Below, in pieces: positions 47,551 through 55,816 of a DNA stretch of 64,000 bases. The position numbers were made by a program, and so were the translations under genes. The notes under the pieces are model-generated. The model saw only the letters and a list, made by a program, of their open reading frames with translations. It did not search any database and had not been told where the DNA came from. The first letter of the stretch is position 1. Each line of letters begins with the position of its first letter. This stretch comes from Streptomyces caelestis (lineage in GTDB: Bacteria; Actinomycetota; Actinomycetes; Streptomycetales; Streptomycetaceae): contig NZ_LGCN01000204.1 in the NCBI RefSeq assembly GCF_001279005.1, positions 1-64,000 on the forward strand, read 5' to 3'.

Positions 47551-48202
47551 TTCACTCCTCCATGGCCGCGCGGCGCGGCCTTGGCTCAAGAGTAATAGGT
47601 AGGCAAAGGAATGACCCTAATGCTTGGGGAGGATCTTTCCCTCGTCGTGCTGCGCAACACGCTACGCGGTCGGGTGATTCCCCTCACCGGACGGCACCGA
47701 ACCATGACCGACCCGGTACCGGCCGGAGATCATCCGTTCATCACGCCCGGACGACCGCGTGGTGGCCCGGGACGTCCAGGGCGGGCCCGGGCAGCGGGCC
47801 GCGCACCGGGCGGACGGGCCGCGCGGCGTGGTCGCCGAGGGCGTGCCCGAAGACCCGGGCCCACAGGCCCGCCGAAGGTGTCGACGGCGTAGCCGGTGAA
47901 CCCGTGGGCCGCGATCCGGCGGATCCCGGGCAGTCCGTTCACCCGGACGGGTCGCGCGAAGGTGTGGTGCGAGCGGTCCCCGCCGCCGAGGGCGCCGCCC
48001 GCGCCCCGCCCCCGGGCCCGGACGGCTCCGTCCCGGACGAGGGCATGGGCCACGTCCGACCCGCCGCTCGGGCCGCCTCGCCCCGCCGGCGTACCGCCGA
48101 AGGGGCGACCGCGGCCCGTCACACGCGTGACGCGCACCGGCCGAGAGCCTCGTGCCGCCGGCCGGGGCCCGTGGTGCGGGGGGAGAGGAGCGGCATACGT
48201 AG
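47551..48202. other. Gap between the BI-1 gene and bldA with no recognised gene
   Basis: These 652 nt have frames on both strands of moderate length, but none has clear family similarity, a good start with ribosome binding site, and normal composition together. A minus-strand frame around 47900-48137 (HTFARPVRVNGLPGIRRIA) looks the most protein-like and could be a gene remnant. The first 70 nt should hold the BI-1 promoter. Confidence 0.35.
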
Positions 48203-48289
48203 TGGTGCCCGGAGCCGGACTCGAACCGGCACGCCCGCTCAGGGGCAGCGAGGTTTAAGCTCGCCGTGTCTGCATTCCACCATCCGGGC
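48203..48289 (-). tRNA. bldA: tRNA-Leu, anticodon UAA (bldA)
   Basis: Read on the minus strand, GCCCGGA and TCCGGGC form the acceptor stem, with discriminator A and an encoded CCA. The anticodon arm GCGAG-CTTAAAC-CTCGC gives anticodon TAA. A class II variable arm (about 15 nt) follows, and GCCGG-TTCGAGT-CCGGC is the T arm. This is the only tRNA reading UUA in Streptomyces and is the developmental gene bldA. A TAGGCT at 48318-48323 (minus strand) suits a -10 element about 30 nt upstream. Confidence 0.93.
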
Positions 48290-48677
48290 AGGCCAAGGGC
48301 TCCGCGTCGCGATCCTGAGCCTATCGGTGGCCCTCCCTCTCACCGTGACCGGAGGGGCCGATCTTGTCTTATTTTATTGGCGCTTGATGGTCCATCAGGA
48401 CCATGAAGTCGCCGCCAGCACGTGCCGACAGCCTTGCGTGTGACGATCCGTCACGCATGCGGAATGACGGAATTTCACCGTCGGAACAGGGGTGCTCCAC
48501 CTGTTCCGCGCGTCCCCGCCCCAGAGGCGGTGTCATCCCCAGGTATGACACCGCGCCCGGTGCTCCCTCCCGAGTCGCCCCCCGGAACCGGAGCAGCGGG
48601 TGACTACACGGCGGTGCGGCGGCGGGACGATGGAGACGTCCCCGAACACACGCCGTCCCGACAGGAGCGTCCATCCC
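48290..48677. promoter_or_regulatory. Gap between bldA and the ABC genes, rich in inverted repeats
   Basis: The left part holds the bldA promoter and an AT-rich patch at about 48362-48386 (TTGTCTTATTTTATTGG). Then come ATGGTCC/GGACCAT (48387-48404), GTGACG/CGTCAC (48440-48454), CGGAACAGG/CCTGTTCCG (48482-48508), and GCGGTGTCAT/ATGACACCGC (48527-48554), the last two being 9 and 10 bp perfect. AGGAG at 48663-48667 serves the downstream GTG. The repeats may be operators for the exporter genes or structured leader elements. Confidence 0.5.
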
Positions 48678-49448
48678 GTGACCACCGCATCCCTCGCCGA
48701 CCGGACCACCGCCGTGGCCGCGCGCGCCACGGAGCTCTCGAAGATCTACGGCCAGGGCGAAACCCAGGTGGTCGCCCTGGACCGGGTCTCCATCGCCTTC
48801 CAGCAGGCCGAGTTCACCGCGATCATGGGCCCCTCCGGGTCCGGCAAGTCCACGCTGATGCACTGCGTGGCCGGCCTCGACACCTTCTCCTCCGGGTCCG
48901 TGCGCATCGGTGAGACCGAGCTGGGCTCGCTGAAGGACAAGCAGCTGACCAGGCTGCGCCGGGACAAGATCGGTTTCATCTTCCAGGCGTTCAACCTGCT
49001 GCCGACCCTGTCCGCGCTGGAGAACATCACGCTTCCGATGGACATCGCGGGCCGCAAGCCGGACAAGGAGTGGCTGGACACCGTGATCCGGATGGTCGGT
49101 CTCTCGGACCGGCTGAGCCACCGGCCCTCGCAGCTGTCCGGCGGTCAGCAGCAGCGGGTCGCCGTGGCGCGGGCGCTGGCCTCCCGGCCCGACATCATCT
49201 TCGGTGACGAGCCCACCGGAAACCTCGACTCCCGTTCCGGCGCCGAGGTGCTGGGCTTCCTGCGCAACTCCGTGCGCGAGCTGGGGCAGACCGTGGTCAT
49301 GGTGACGCACGACCCGGTCGCCGCCGCCTACGCGGACCGGGTGGTCTTCCTCGCGGACGGCCGGATCGTGGACGAGGTGCACGGGCCGACGGCCGACTCG
49401 GTGCTCGACCGCATGAAGCGGTTCGACGCCAAGGGCCGCACCAGCTGA
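48678..49448 (+). CDS. ABC transporter ATP-binding protein (LolD/MacB type)
   Basis: A 256-residue ATPase: Walker A GPSGSGKST at about 52-60, Q-loop FQAFNLLPTLSALENI, signature LSGGQQQRVAVARAL, Walker B DIIFGDEPTGNLD and switch histidine VMVTHD. It pairs with the FtsX-type permease 65 nt downstream, as in exporters that push lipoproteins, antibiotics or lipids away from the membrane. GTG 48678 is chosen because AGGAG is 10 nt upstream. The substrate is unknown. Confidence 0.9.
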   Translation: MTTASLADRTTAVAARATELSKIYGQGETQVVALDRVSIAFQQAEFTAIMGPSGSGKSTLMHCVAGLDTFSSGSVRIGETELGSLKDKQLTRLRRDKIGFIFQAFNLLPTLSALENITLPMDIAGRKPDKEWLDTVIRMVGLSDRLSHRPSQLSGGQQQRVAVARALASRPDIIFGDEPTGNLDSRSGAEVLGFLRNSVRELGQTVVMVTHDPVAAAYADRVVFLADGRIVDEVHGPTADSVLDRMKRFDAKGRTS

Positions 49449-49513
49449 CGCCCCCGCCCGCCCCCTCCTCAGCCCGCCCCCTCCTCCGTACGTCTGGAAC
49501 CGAGAAGACTTCC

Positions 49514-52042
49514 ATGTTCCGTACCGCCTTGCGCAACGTGTCCGCGCACAAGGCCAGGCTCCTGATGACCGTGCTCGCCGTCATGCTCGGCGTAGCGTTC
49601 GTGTCGGGGACCCTGGTCTTCACCAACAGCCTCTCCGACGCCCTGCAGAAGCAGTCCGCCAAGGGCTTCGACCACGTCGACGTCGCAGTCACCCCCCGAT
49701 GGAAGGAGGGCGAGGGCGGCAAGACCGGCGCGTACCACGAGCTGACCCGCGAACTGGTCGACGCCAGTGCCGCCGTGCCCGGCGCCGCGCGGGCCATCGG
49801 CACCGTCCAGGGCTTCACCGCGCTCGCCGACAAGGACGGCAAGCTGATCGGCGACGGCTTCCAGTCGCAGGGCGGCAACTACTGGGGCGCCGAGGATCCC
49901 CGGTACCCGCTGGTCAGCGGGCGCGCACCGAAGGGCGAGGGCGAGATCCTCATCGACTCCAGGACCGCGGAACGGGCCGGCTACGAGGTCGGCGACACGG
50001 TGCGGATGTCGGTCGACGGTCCCGTCCTGGAGCCGGTGGTCACCGGCGTCTTCACCACCGACGACGGCAACGTCGCGGCCGGCGGCAGCCTCACGCTGTT
50101 CGACACGGCGAGCGCGCAGAAGCTGTTCGGCAAGGCGGGCACCTTCGACGAGATCGCCGTCGAGGCGAAGGACGGCGTCAGCGACACCGCGCTGCGGGCC
50201 CAGCTGGAGAAGGCCCTGCCGTCCGACGCCGTGGAGACCACGACGGGTACGCGGCTCGCCGACGACCAGGCGAAGGCGATCGCCTCCTCGATGAGCGGCC
50301 TGAAGCAGGGTCTGCTGGTGTTCGCCGGGATCTCGCTGTTCGTCGGTACGTTCATCATCGCCAACACCTTCACCATGCTGGTCGCCCAGCGCACCAAGGA
50401 GCTGGCCCTGATGCGCGCGGTCGGCGCCTCCCGGCGCCAGGTCACGCGGTCGGTGCTGATCGAGGCGTTCGTGGTCGGCACGGTCGCCGCCGTCGCCGGA
50501 CTCGTCGCCGGTGTCGGCATCGGCGCGGGGCTGCGCTCCCTGATGGGGACGATGGACGCGCCGATGCCCGACGGTCCCCTGGTCATCAGCCCGGGCACGG
50601 TCGGCTCCGCGTTCGTGGTCGGCATCCTGGTGACCATGCTCGCCGCGTGGCTGCCCGGCCGCCGGGCCGCGAAGATCCCGCCGGTGGCGGCGATGAGCGC
50701 GCTGCACGCCACGGCGACCACCAAGTCGCTGGTGCTGCGCAACACGCTGGGCGCGCTGTTCTCGGCGGCCGGTGTCGCGGTGGTCCTCGCGGCCACCACG
50801 ATGGAGGGCGCCGACGGCCAGGCCCCCATGGGTCTCGGCGCCGTCCTGCTGATCATCGGCGTCTTCGTCCTGACCCCGCTGCTGTCCCGCCCGCTGATCG
50901 CCGCCGTGGCCCCGGTGCTGCGCGTCTTCGGGGTCTCCGGCAAGCTGGCCCGGCAGAACGCGGTGCGCAACCCGCGCCGTACCGCCGCCACCGCGTCCGC
51001 GCTGATGATCGGTCTCACCCTGATCACCGGTATGACGGTGATGGCCGGAAGCCTGCAGAAGTCCATCGACAAGATGGCGGCCTCCGCGATCGAGGCGGAC
51101 TACATGGTGTCCATGGTGAACGGGCGCCCGCTGTCGTCGGACGTCGAGAAGGAGCTGAAGCGGGCCGACGGCGTCACCGCCACCAGCCCGATGCGCAACG
51201 CGTACGCAGGCGTCGACGGCCAGGACGAGTACCTGACCGGCGTGAACGGCGCCACGATCGGCGAGCTGACCGACTTCCCGATGGCGCAGGGCGCCTTCGA
51301 GGTCGACGGCACGCGGGCCGTCGTGGACGAGGACACCGCGAAGTCGTACGGCTGGAAGGCCGGTTCGGTCTTCACCCTCGTCCGCGAGGACGGCGCGAAG
51401 CGGAAGCTCACGGTCTCCGGTGTCTACCGGGCCAACGAGCTGGTGCGCGGCATCCTGGTCGACACCGCGGTCCTCGACCCGCACGCGTCGGAACCGGCCG
51501 ACATGATGGTCATGGTGAAGACCGCCGACGGTACGTCCGACGCGACGAAGGAGGCGCTGGAGAAGGCCCTCGGCGCCAACCCGGTGATCACGGTCCAGGA
51601 CAAGCAGGACCTCTCCAACGAGATCGCGAAGATGTTCACCCTGATCCTGAACATGGTCTACGGCCTGCTGGCGATGGCGGTGATCGTGGCGGTCCTCGGC
51701 GTCGTCAACACCCTGGCGATGTCGGTGTTCGAGCGGTCCCAGGAGATCGGCATGCTGCGGGCGATCGGCCTGGACCGCAAGGGCGTCAAGCGGATGGTCC
51801 GGCTGGAGTCCCTGGTGATCTCGCTGTTCGGCGCGGTGCTGGGCCTGGGTCTGGGCGTGTTCTTCGGCTGGGCGGCCGGTGAGCTGGTGGGGTCGCGCAT
51901 GGCGACGTACGAACTGGTCCTGCCGTGGGGCCGGATGGGGCTCTTCCTGCTGCTGGCCGCGGTGGTGGGGGTGCTGGCGGCGCTGTGGCCGGCCCGGCGG
52001 GCGGCCCGGCTGAACATGCTGCAGGCGATCAAGGCCGAGTAG
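49514..52042 (+). CDS. ABC transporter permease with two FtsX domains
   Basis: An 842-residue permease. A helix at about 14-36 is followed by a large extracellular domain (to about 265). A three-helix FtsX block follows at about 265-400 (LLVFAGISLFVGTFIIANTFTML, VAGLVAGVGIGAGL), then paired helices at about 410-465, a second extracellular domain at about 510-705, and a second FtsX block to the end (MFTLILNMVYGLLAMAVIVAVLG, ISLFGAVLGLGLGVFFGWAAG, LLLAAVVGVLAAL). It is the partner of the ATPase upstream. ATG 49514. A strong terminator follows. Confidence 0.9.
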   Translation: MFRTALRNVSAHKARLLMTVLAVMLGVAFVSGTLVFTNSLSDALQKQSAKGFDHVDVAVTPRWKEGEGGKTGAYHELTRELVDASAAVPGAARAIGTVQGFTALADKDGKLIGDGFQSQGGNYWGAEDPRYPLVSGRAPKGEGEILIDSRTAERAGYEVGDTVRMSVDGPVLEPVVTGVFTTDDGNVAAGGSLTLFDTASAQKLFGKAGTFDEIAVEAKDGVSDTALRAQLEKALPSDAVETTTGTRLADDQAKAIASSMSGLKQGLLVFAGISLFVGTFIIANTFTMLVAQRTKELALMRAVGASRRQVTRSVLIEAFVVGTVAAVAGLVAGVGIGAGLRSLMGTMDAPMPDGPLVISPGTVGSAFVVGILVTMLAAWLPGRRAAKIPPVAAMSALHATATTKSLVLRNTLGALFSAAGVAVVLAATTMEGADGQAPMGLGAVLLIIGVFVLTPLLSRPLIAAVAPVLRVFGVSGKLARQNAVRNPRRTAATASALMIGLTLITGMTVMAGSLQKSIDKMAASAIEADYMVSMVNGRPLSSDVEKELKRADGVTATSPMRNAYAGVDGQDEYLTGVNGATIGELTDFPMAQGAFEVDGTRAVVDEDTAKSYGWKAGSVFTLVREDGAKRKLTVSGVYRANELVRGILVDTAVLDPHASEPADMMVMVKTADGTSDATKEALEKALGANPVITVQDKQDLSNEIAKMFTLILNMVYGLLAMAVIVAVLGVVNTLAMSVFERSQEIGMLRAIGLDRKGVKRMVRLESLVISLFGAVLGLGLGVFFGWAAGELVGSRMATYELVLPWGRMGLFLLLAAVVGVLAALWPARRAARLNMLQAIKAE

Positions 52043-52051
52043 CGCACGGCG

Positions 52052-52097
52052 CACGACGACGGGTCCCGTTCCGGGTGGAGCGGGACCCGTCGTCGTG
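52052..52097. terminator. Terminator between the permease and cfa genes
   Basis: A 17-bp perfect stem (52052-52068 with 52081-52097) around a 12-nt loop, starting 10 nt after the permease stop and ending 7 nt from the convergent gene's stop. Confidence 0.85.
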
Positions 52098-52103
52098 TGC
52101 GGG

Positions 52104-53402
52104 TCAGTTCCAGGTGCGGGTGCGCAGGGGGAGGCCGGAGGCGCCGGACTCGGGGGTCCTGACGGCGAGGACCTGGTTGACGCCGATGCGGTGGTGTTCG
52201 AAGGCGAGGGCGGACGCGGCCATGTACAGCAGCCAGACACGGGTCCGTCCCGGGCCGGCGAGCTCCACCGCGCGGGCCCAGCCGGCCTCCAGGTTCGCCA
52301 CCCAGCGGCGCAGGGTGAGCGCGTAGTGCTCGCGGATCGACTCGACGTCCCGCACCTCGAAACCGGAGCGTTCCAGCAGGGACACCGTGGTGCCCAGCGG
52401 GGCGAGTTCGCCGTCGGGGAAGACGTAGGCGTCGATGAAGGGGTCCACCCGGTACGACGCCTCGTCCCGCTGCGGACGGCGTGCGATCTGGTGGTTCAGC
52501 AGCCGTCCGCCCGGCTTGAGGAGCCGGTGCAGGGCGGTGGCGTACTCCAGGTAGCGCTCGGACCCGACGTGTTCGGCCATGCCGATGGAGGAGATGGCGT
52601 CGTACGGGCCGTCCGTGACGTCCCGGTAGTCCTGTACGCGGATCTCGACGCGGTCGGTCAGGCCCTCGTCGGCGACGCGCTTGCGGGCGTAGGCGGCCTG
52701 TTCGTGGGAGAGGGTGACGCCGACGACGCTCACGCCGTGGTCGCGGGCGGCGTGGACGGCCATGGAGCCCCAGCCGCAGCCGACGTCCAGCAGACGCCGA
52801 CCGGGCTTCAGGGCGAGCTTGCGGGCGACGAGGTCGAGTTTGTCGTGCTGGGCCTGTTCGAGGGTGCCCCGCGGGGGCGGTGCGGGCCAGTAGGCGCAGG
52901 AGTACACCATGGACGGGCCGAGGACGATCTCGTAGAAGTCGTTGCCGACGTCGTAGTGGTGGCTGATGGCGCGCCGGTCGCTGTGCCTGGTGTGCAGGCC
53001 GCGGCGGGGACGGCGGGCCTCCTCGCGGGGCGGGGCGGGCGGCAGCGGGGGGCCCGCGAGGGCGATCAGTCCGCGGACGGCGGAGCGGAAGTCGGGGTCG
53101 CGCAGGGCCCGGGCGAGGGTGCGGGCGTCCTCGCCGCGCTCCCAGATGAGGCCGGAGAGCCGGTCGAGAGCGGTGTAGAGGTCGCCCTCGACGGTCAGGT
53201 CGCCGGCCACCCAGGCGCGGGCGAGGCCGAGTTCGCCCGGCTTGCGGAGCAGGTGGCGCAGGGCTCGGCGGTTGCGTACGACCAGGGTCGGGGCGTCCGG
53301 GGGGCCGGCCTGGGAGCCGTCCCAGGCGCGGATCCGGACGGGGAGGGGGGCGTCGATCAGCTTCTCGACGTGGCCTTTCAGCCGCGCGGCGGCGTCTGGC
53401 AT
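52104..53402 (-). CDS. Cyclopropane-fatty-acyl-phospholipid synthase family methyltransferase
   Basis: A 432-residue S-adenosylmethionine enzyme. After an N-terminal lipid-binding region (GELGLARAWVAGDLTVEGDL) come HHYDVGNDFYEIVLGPSMVYSCAYW, the SAM site LLDVGCGWGSMAVHAARDHG, GVTLSHEQAAYARKR, SIGMAEHVG (active-site glutamate) and RLLNHQIAR. It methylenates double bonds of membrane phospholipids, a membrane-stability function. ATG 53402 follows GGAGG. It is convergent with the ABC permease gene. Confidence 0.9.
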   Translation of the reverse strand: MPDAAARLKGHVEKLIDAPLPVRIRAWDGSQAGPPDAPTLVVRNRRALRHLLRKPGELGLARAWVAGDLTVEGDLYTALDRLSGLIWERGEDARTLARALRDPDFRSAVRGLIALAGPPLPPAPPREEARRPRRGLHTRHSDRRAISHHYDVGNDFYEIVLGPSMVYSCAYWPAPPPRGTLEQAQHDKLDLVARKLALKPGRRLLDVGCGWGSMAVHAARDHGVSVVGVTLSHEQAAYARKRVADEGLTDRVEIRVQDYRDVTDGPYDAISSIGMAEHVGSERYLEYATALHRLLKPGGRLLNHQIARRPQRDEASYRVDPFIDAYVFPDGELAPLGTTVSLLERSGFEVRDVESIREHYALTLRRWVANLEAGWARAVELAGPGRTRVWLLYMAASALAFEHHRIGVNQVLAVRTPESGASGLPLRTRTWN

Positions 53403-53735
53403 GGTGTACACCTCCGTGACGGGGAATCCCGGAATGTCGTCACCACTTGAACACCCGGGCACGGGTCGGCAGTACCCGGCACGCGTCATCTCTGGGCAAA
53501 ACACTGAATCGCACGCGCGGCGGCGCCTCGTGGGCTCCGCCCGCGGGCCGGGAAAGGCGCCCCTTCGGCGCCCTCGGTCCCCGGGGCTCCGCCCCCCCCT
53601 GGACCCCCGGCCCGCGCCCACCCACCACCCGACTCGGGAGCTGGGAGCGCACCCCGCCGGGGCCGCTCCCCGGCCCTCGGGCGGGGCTCCGGCGAGGTCT
53701 CTCCGGACGCAGCCCCGGGGAGGCGCTCCTCACCC

Positions 53736-53900
53736 CCACCGAGCCGGGAGGACGGGCGGGGACCGGGGCCGGGGGCAAGCCCCATGGGGTGACCTGCCAA
53801 TCCACCGAGCCGGACGGACAGGCGGACGGGAACCAGGACCCGAGGCAGACCCATGGGACGGCCCGACAATCCACCGAGCCGGACGGACAGGCGGACGGAC
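53736..53900. repeat. Tandem repeat, about 2.4 copies of a 66-69 bp unit
   Basis: Units start at 53736, 53802 and 53871, each opening CCACCGAGCCGG. The second and third agree over 28 nt (CCACCGAGCCGGACGGACAG and on); the first differs at several positions. Each full unit also has CCCATGGG and ends near CAAT. No coding role is apparent. Confidence 0.75.
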
Positions 53901-53925
53901 GCATCCCGGCGGCCCCCCGGGAACG

Positions 53926-53969
53926 CCGAAGGGGCCGCCCGCACCACGGATGGCGGGCGGCCCCTTCGG
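53926..53969 (-). terminator. Terminator after ndh
   Basis: A 17-bp perfect stem (53926-53942 with 53953-53969) lies 14 nt past the ndh stop on the minus strand. Confidence 0.85.
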
Positions 53970-53982
53970 GGGTGACCGGAGG

Positions 53983-55374
53983 TCAGGAGGCCTTGGCCTC
54001 GGTCTTCTTCGGCTCCTGCTGGGCAACCGCCGGCGCCGGCGCCGGCTTCGCCGCCTCGTAGAACTCGTCGCGCGGCGACTCGATCGCGCCCAGGGACACG
54101 ACCTCGCGCTTGAGGAACATGCCGAGGGTCCAGTCGGCGAAGACGCGGATCTTGCGGTTGAAGGTCGGCATCGCCATGCCGTGGTACGCACGGTGCATGT
54201 ACCAGGCGAGACGGCCCTTGAGCTTGATCTTCATCTTGCCGACGACGATCATCGCCACGCCCTTGTGCAGGCCGAGGCCCGCCACCGCGCCCTTGTTGGC
54301 GTGGCTGTACTTCTTCTGCGGGAAGCCCCGCATGCCGGAGACCACGTTGTCGCCGAGGACCTTGGCCTGGCGCAGCGCGTGCTGGGCGTTCGGCGGGCAC
54401 CAGGCGTTCTCGTTGCCGGCCTTGCGGCCCACGAGGTCCGGGACCTGGGCGTTGTCGCCCGCGGCCCAGATGTAGTCGGTGCCCTTGACCTGGAGGGTCG
54501 GCTCGGTGTCGACGTGACCGCGCGGACCCAGCGGCAGGCCGAAGCGGGACAGCGCCGGGTTCGGCTTGACGCCCGCCGTCCACACGATCGTGTTGGAGTC
54601 GACCTCGAGGCCGTTCTTCAGCACCACGTGGCCGTCGACGCAGGAGTCCATCGACGTGGAGAGGTAGACCTCGACGCCGCGGCCCTCGAGGTGCTCCTTG
54701 CCGTACGCGCCGAGCTTGGGACCCACCTCGGGGAGGATCTTGTCGGCGGCGTCCACCAGGATGAAGCGCATGTCCTCGCGGGACACCGTCTTGTAGTACT
54801 TGGCCGCGTCCCGGGCCATGTCCTCGACCTCGCCGATCGTCTCCGCGCCGGCGAAGCCGCCGCCGATGAAGACGAAGGTGAGCGCCTTGCGCCGGATCTC
54901 CTCGTCCGTGGTGGAGTCGGCCTTGTCGAGCTGCTCGAGGACGTGGTTGCGCAGGCCGATGGCCTCCTCGACGCCCTTCATGCCGATGCCCTGTTCGGCG
55001 AGGCCGGGGATCGGGAAGGTGCGGGAGACCGCGCCGAGCGCGATCACCAGGTAGTCGAAGGGCAGCTCGTACGCCTCGCCGACCAGCGGGGCGATCGTGG
55101 CGACCTTGCGGTCCTGGTCGATGGTGGTGACCCGGCCGGTGAGGACCTCCGCCTTGGGCAGCACGCGTCGCAGCGGGACGACGACGTGTCGCGGGGAGAT
55201 GTTGCCGGCGGCGGTTTCGGGAAGGAAGGGCTGGTAGGTCATGTACGACCGCGGGTCGACGACGGTGACGGTCGCCTCGCCGTAACGCATCTTCTTCTGG
55301 ATGCGCCGAGCTGCGTACAGGCCTACGTACCCACCGCCTACTACGAGGATCCTGGGACGCTCCGTGGTGCTCAT
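53983..55374 (-). CDS. ndh: Type II NADH:quinone oxidoreductase
   Basis: A 463-residue single-subunit, non-proton-pumping NADH dehydrogenase feeding menaquinone. FAD site: ILVVGGGYVGLYAARRIQ at the N-terminus; second dinucleotide site: TFVFIGGGFAGAETIGEVEDM (about 165); third motif: YIWAAGDNAQVPD. The QKKYSHANKG and C-terminal region contain a hydrophobic stretch and basic helices that would bind the membrane. ATG 55374. A Rex-like operator sits 320 nt upstream, which fits redox control of this enzyme. Confidence 0.92.
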   Translation of the reverse strand: MSTTERPRILVVGGGYVGLYAARRIQKKMRYGEATVTVVDPRSYMTYQPFLPETAAGNISPRHVVVPLRRVLPKAEVLTGRVTTIDQDRKVATIAPLVGEAYELPFDYLVIALGAVSRTFPIPGLAEQGIGMKGVEEAIGLRNHVLEQLDKADSTTDEEIRRKALTFVFIGGGFAGAETIGEVEDMARDAAKYYKTVSREDMRFILVDAADKILPEVGPKLGAYGKEHLEGRGVEVYLSTSMDSCVDGHVVLKNGLEVDSNTIVWTAGVKPNPALSRFGLPLGPRGHVDTEPTLQVKGTDYIWAAGDNAQVPDLVGRKAGNENAWCPPNAQHALRQAKVLGDNVVSGMRGFPQKKYSHANKGAVAGLGLHKGVAMIVVGKMKIKLKGRLAWYMHRAYHGMAMPTFNRKIRVFADWTLGMFLKREVVSLGAIESPRDEFYEAAKPAPAPAVAQQEPKKTEAKAS

Positions 55375-55816
55375 GCCATCGAGTATCCACCCGCCTCAGG
55401 GGGGTATCTCGTGCGCCCCTTCACAAGCTTTGACAGGGCCTGTGTTACCATCCCCCGCTTCTTGATCCAGATCACAGCGCGAAACGGGAACCGGCATCCC
55501 GCGCGGGACGTTGTCAATGCCGCGTGAGCTGCCTCTCTGTCCCTCGGCAGGCGCTGTGAGGCCGATCGCGGAGCCCTCGCGGCGACCTCCGGTACGGCGA
55601 CCTCCGACCCCTTCTGAACGTGTTCAAAGGGGCGTTGAGGGCCCGAATGGGTCAACCGGGTTCGGTTCTTCGTTCCTCCGGGGCCAATTCCTTGTGAAGA
55701 ACTTCACGAACTTTCCCGGCGGAGCCCCGCCGAGGGGCCCGAAAGGCCCCCCGGACGCCGCTCAAACGCTATACCGGCTGCTCAGCGGAGTGCTACCGGC
55801 CGGTAGTGAAGGAGGG
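55375..55816. other. Gap between ppx and ndh containing the ndh control region
   Basis: These 442 nt between two leftward genes carry no plausible gene. They hold the Rex-like site at 55692-55709 and a TTCACAA half-site at 55420-55426. The stretch nearest ppx (55720-55816) shows no clear terminator. Confidence 0.45.
55692..55709. promoter_or_regulatory. Rex-like operator upstream of ndh
   Basis: TTGTGAAGAACTTCACGA matches the redox regulator Rex's consensus TTGTGAA-N4-TTCACAA with a single mismatch. Rex releases DNA when NADH is high, and ndh is a known type of Rex target in Streptomyces. The site is 318 nt from the ndh start, so it implies a long leader. Confidence 0.6.

Larger units (their letters stand above)
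53403..53982. other. Gap between ndh and cfa with imperfect tandem repeats
   Basis: No gene is supported in these 580 nt. From 53736 an imperfect tandem repeat of about 66-69 bp is seen, and the ndh terminator lies at 53926-53969. The 5' side, 53403-53480, probably carries the cfa promoter. The middle, 53490-53735, is very G+C-rich and shows nothing I can name. Confidence 0.5.

Noticed and set aside
53486..55390. A 634-residue minus-strand frame spanning ndh and the repeat region
   Set aside because: It is out of frame with ndh, which has all three dinucleotide motifs, and its tail consists of translated tandem repeats.
55420..55436. Second full Rex operator close to ndh (TTCACAAGCTTTGACA)
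   Set aside because: Only one half-site matches; the other half (TTGACA) has several mismatches and the centre spacing is wrong. It is kept as a half-site only.
55429..55460. A -35-like TTGACA on the plus strand before ppx
   Set aside because: The neighbouring genes are on the minus strand, so no rightward gene starts downstream.
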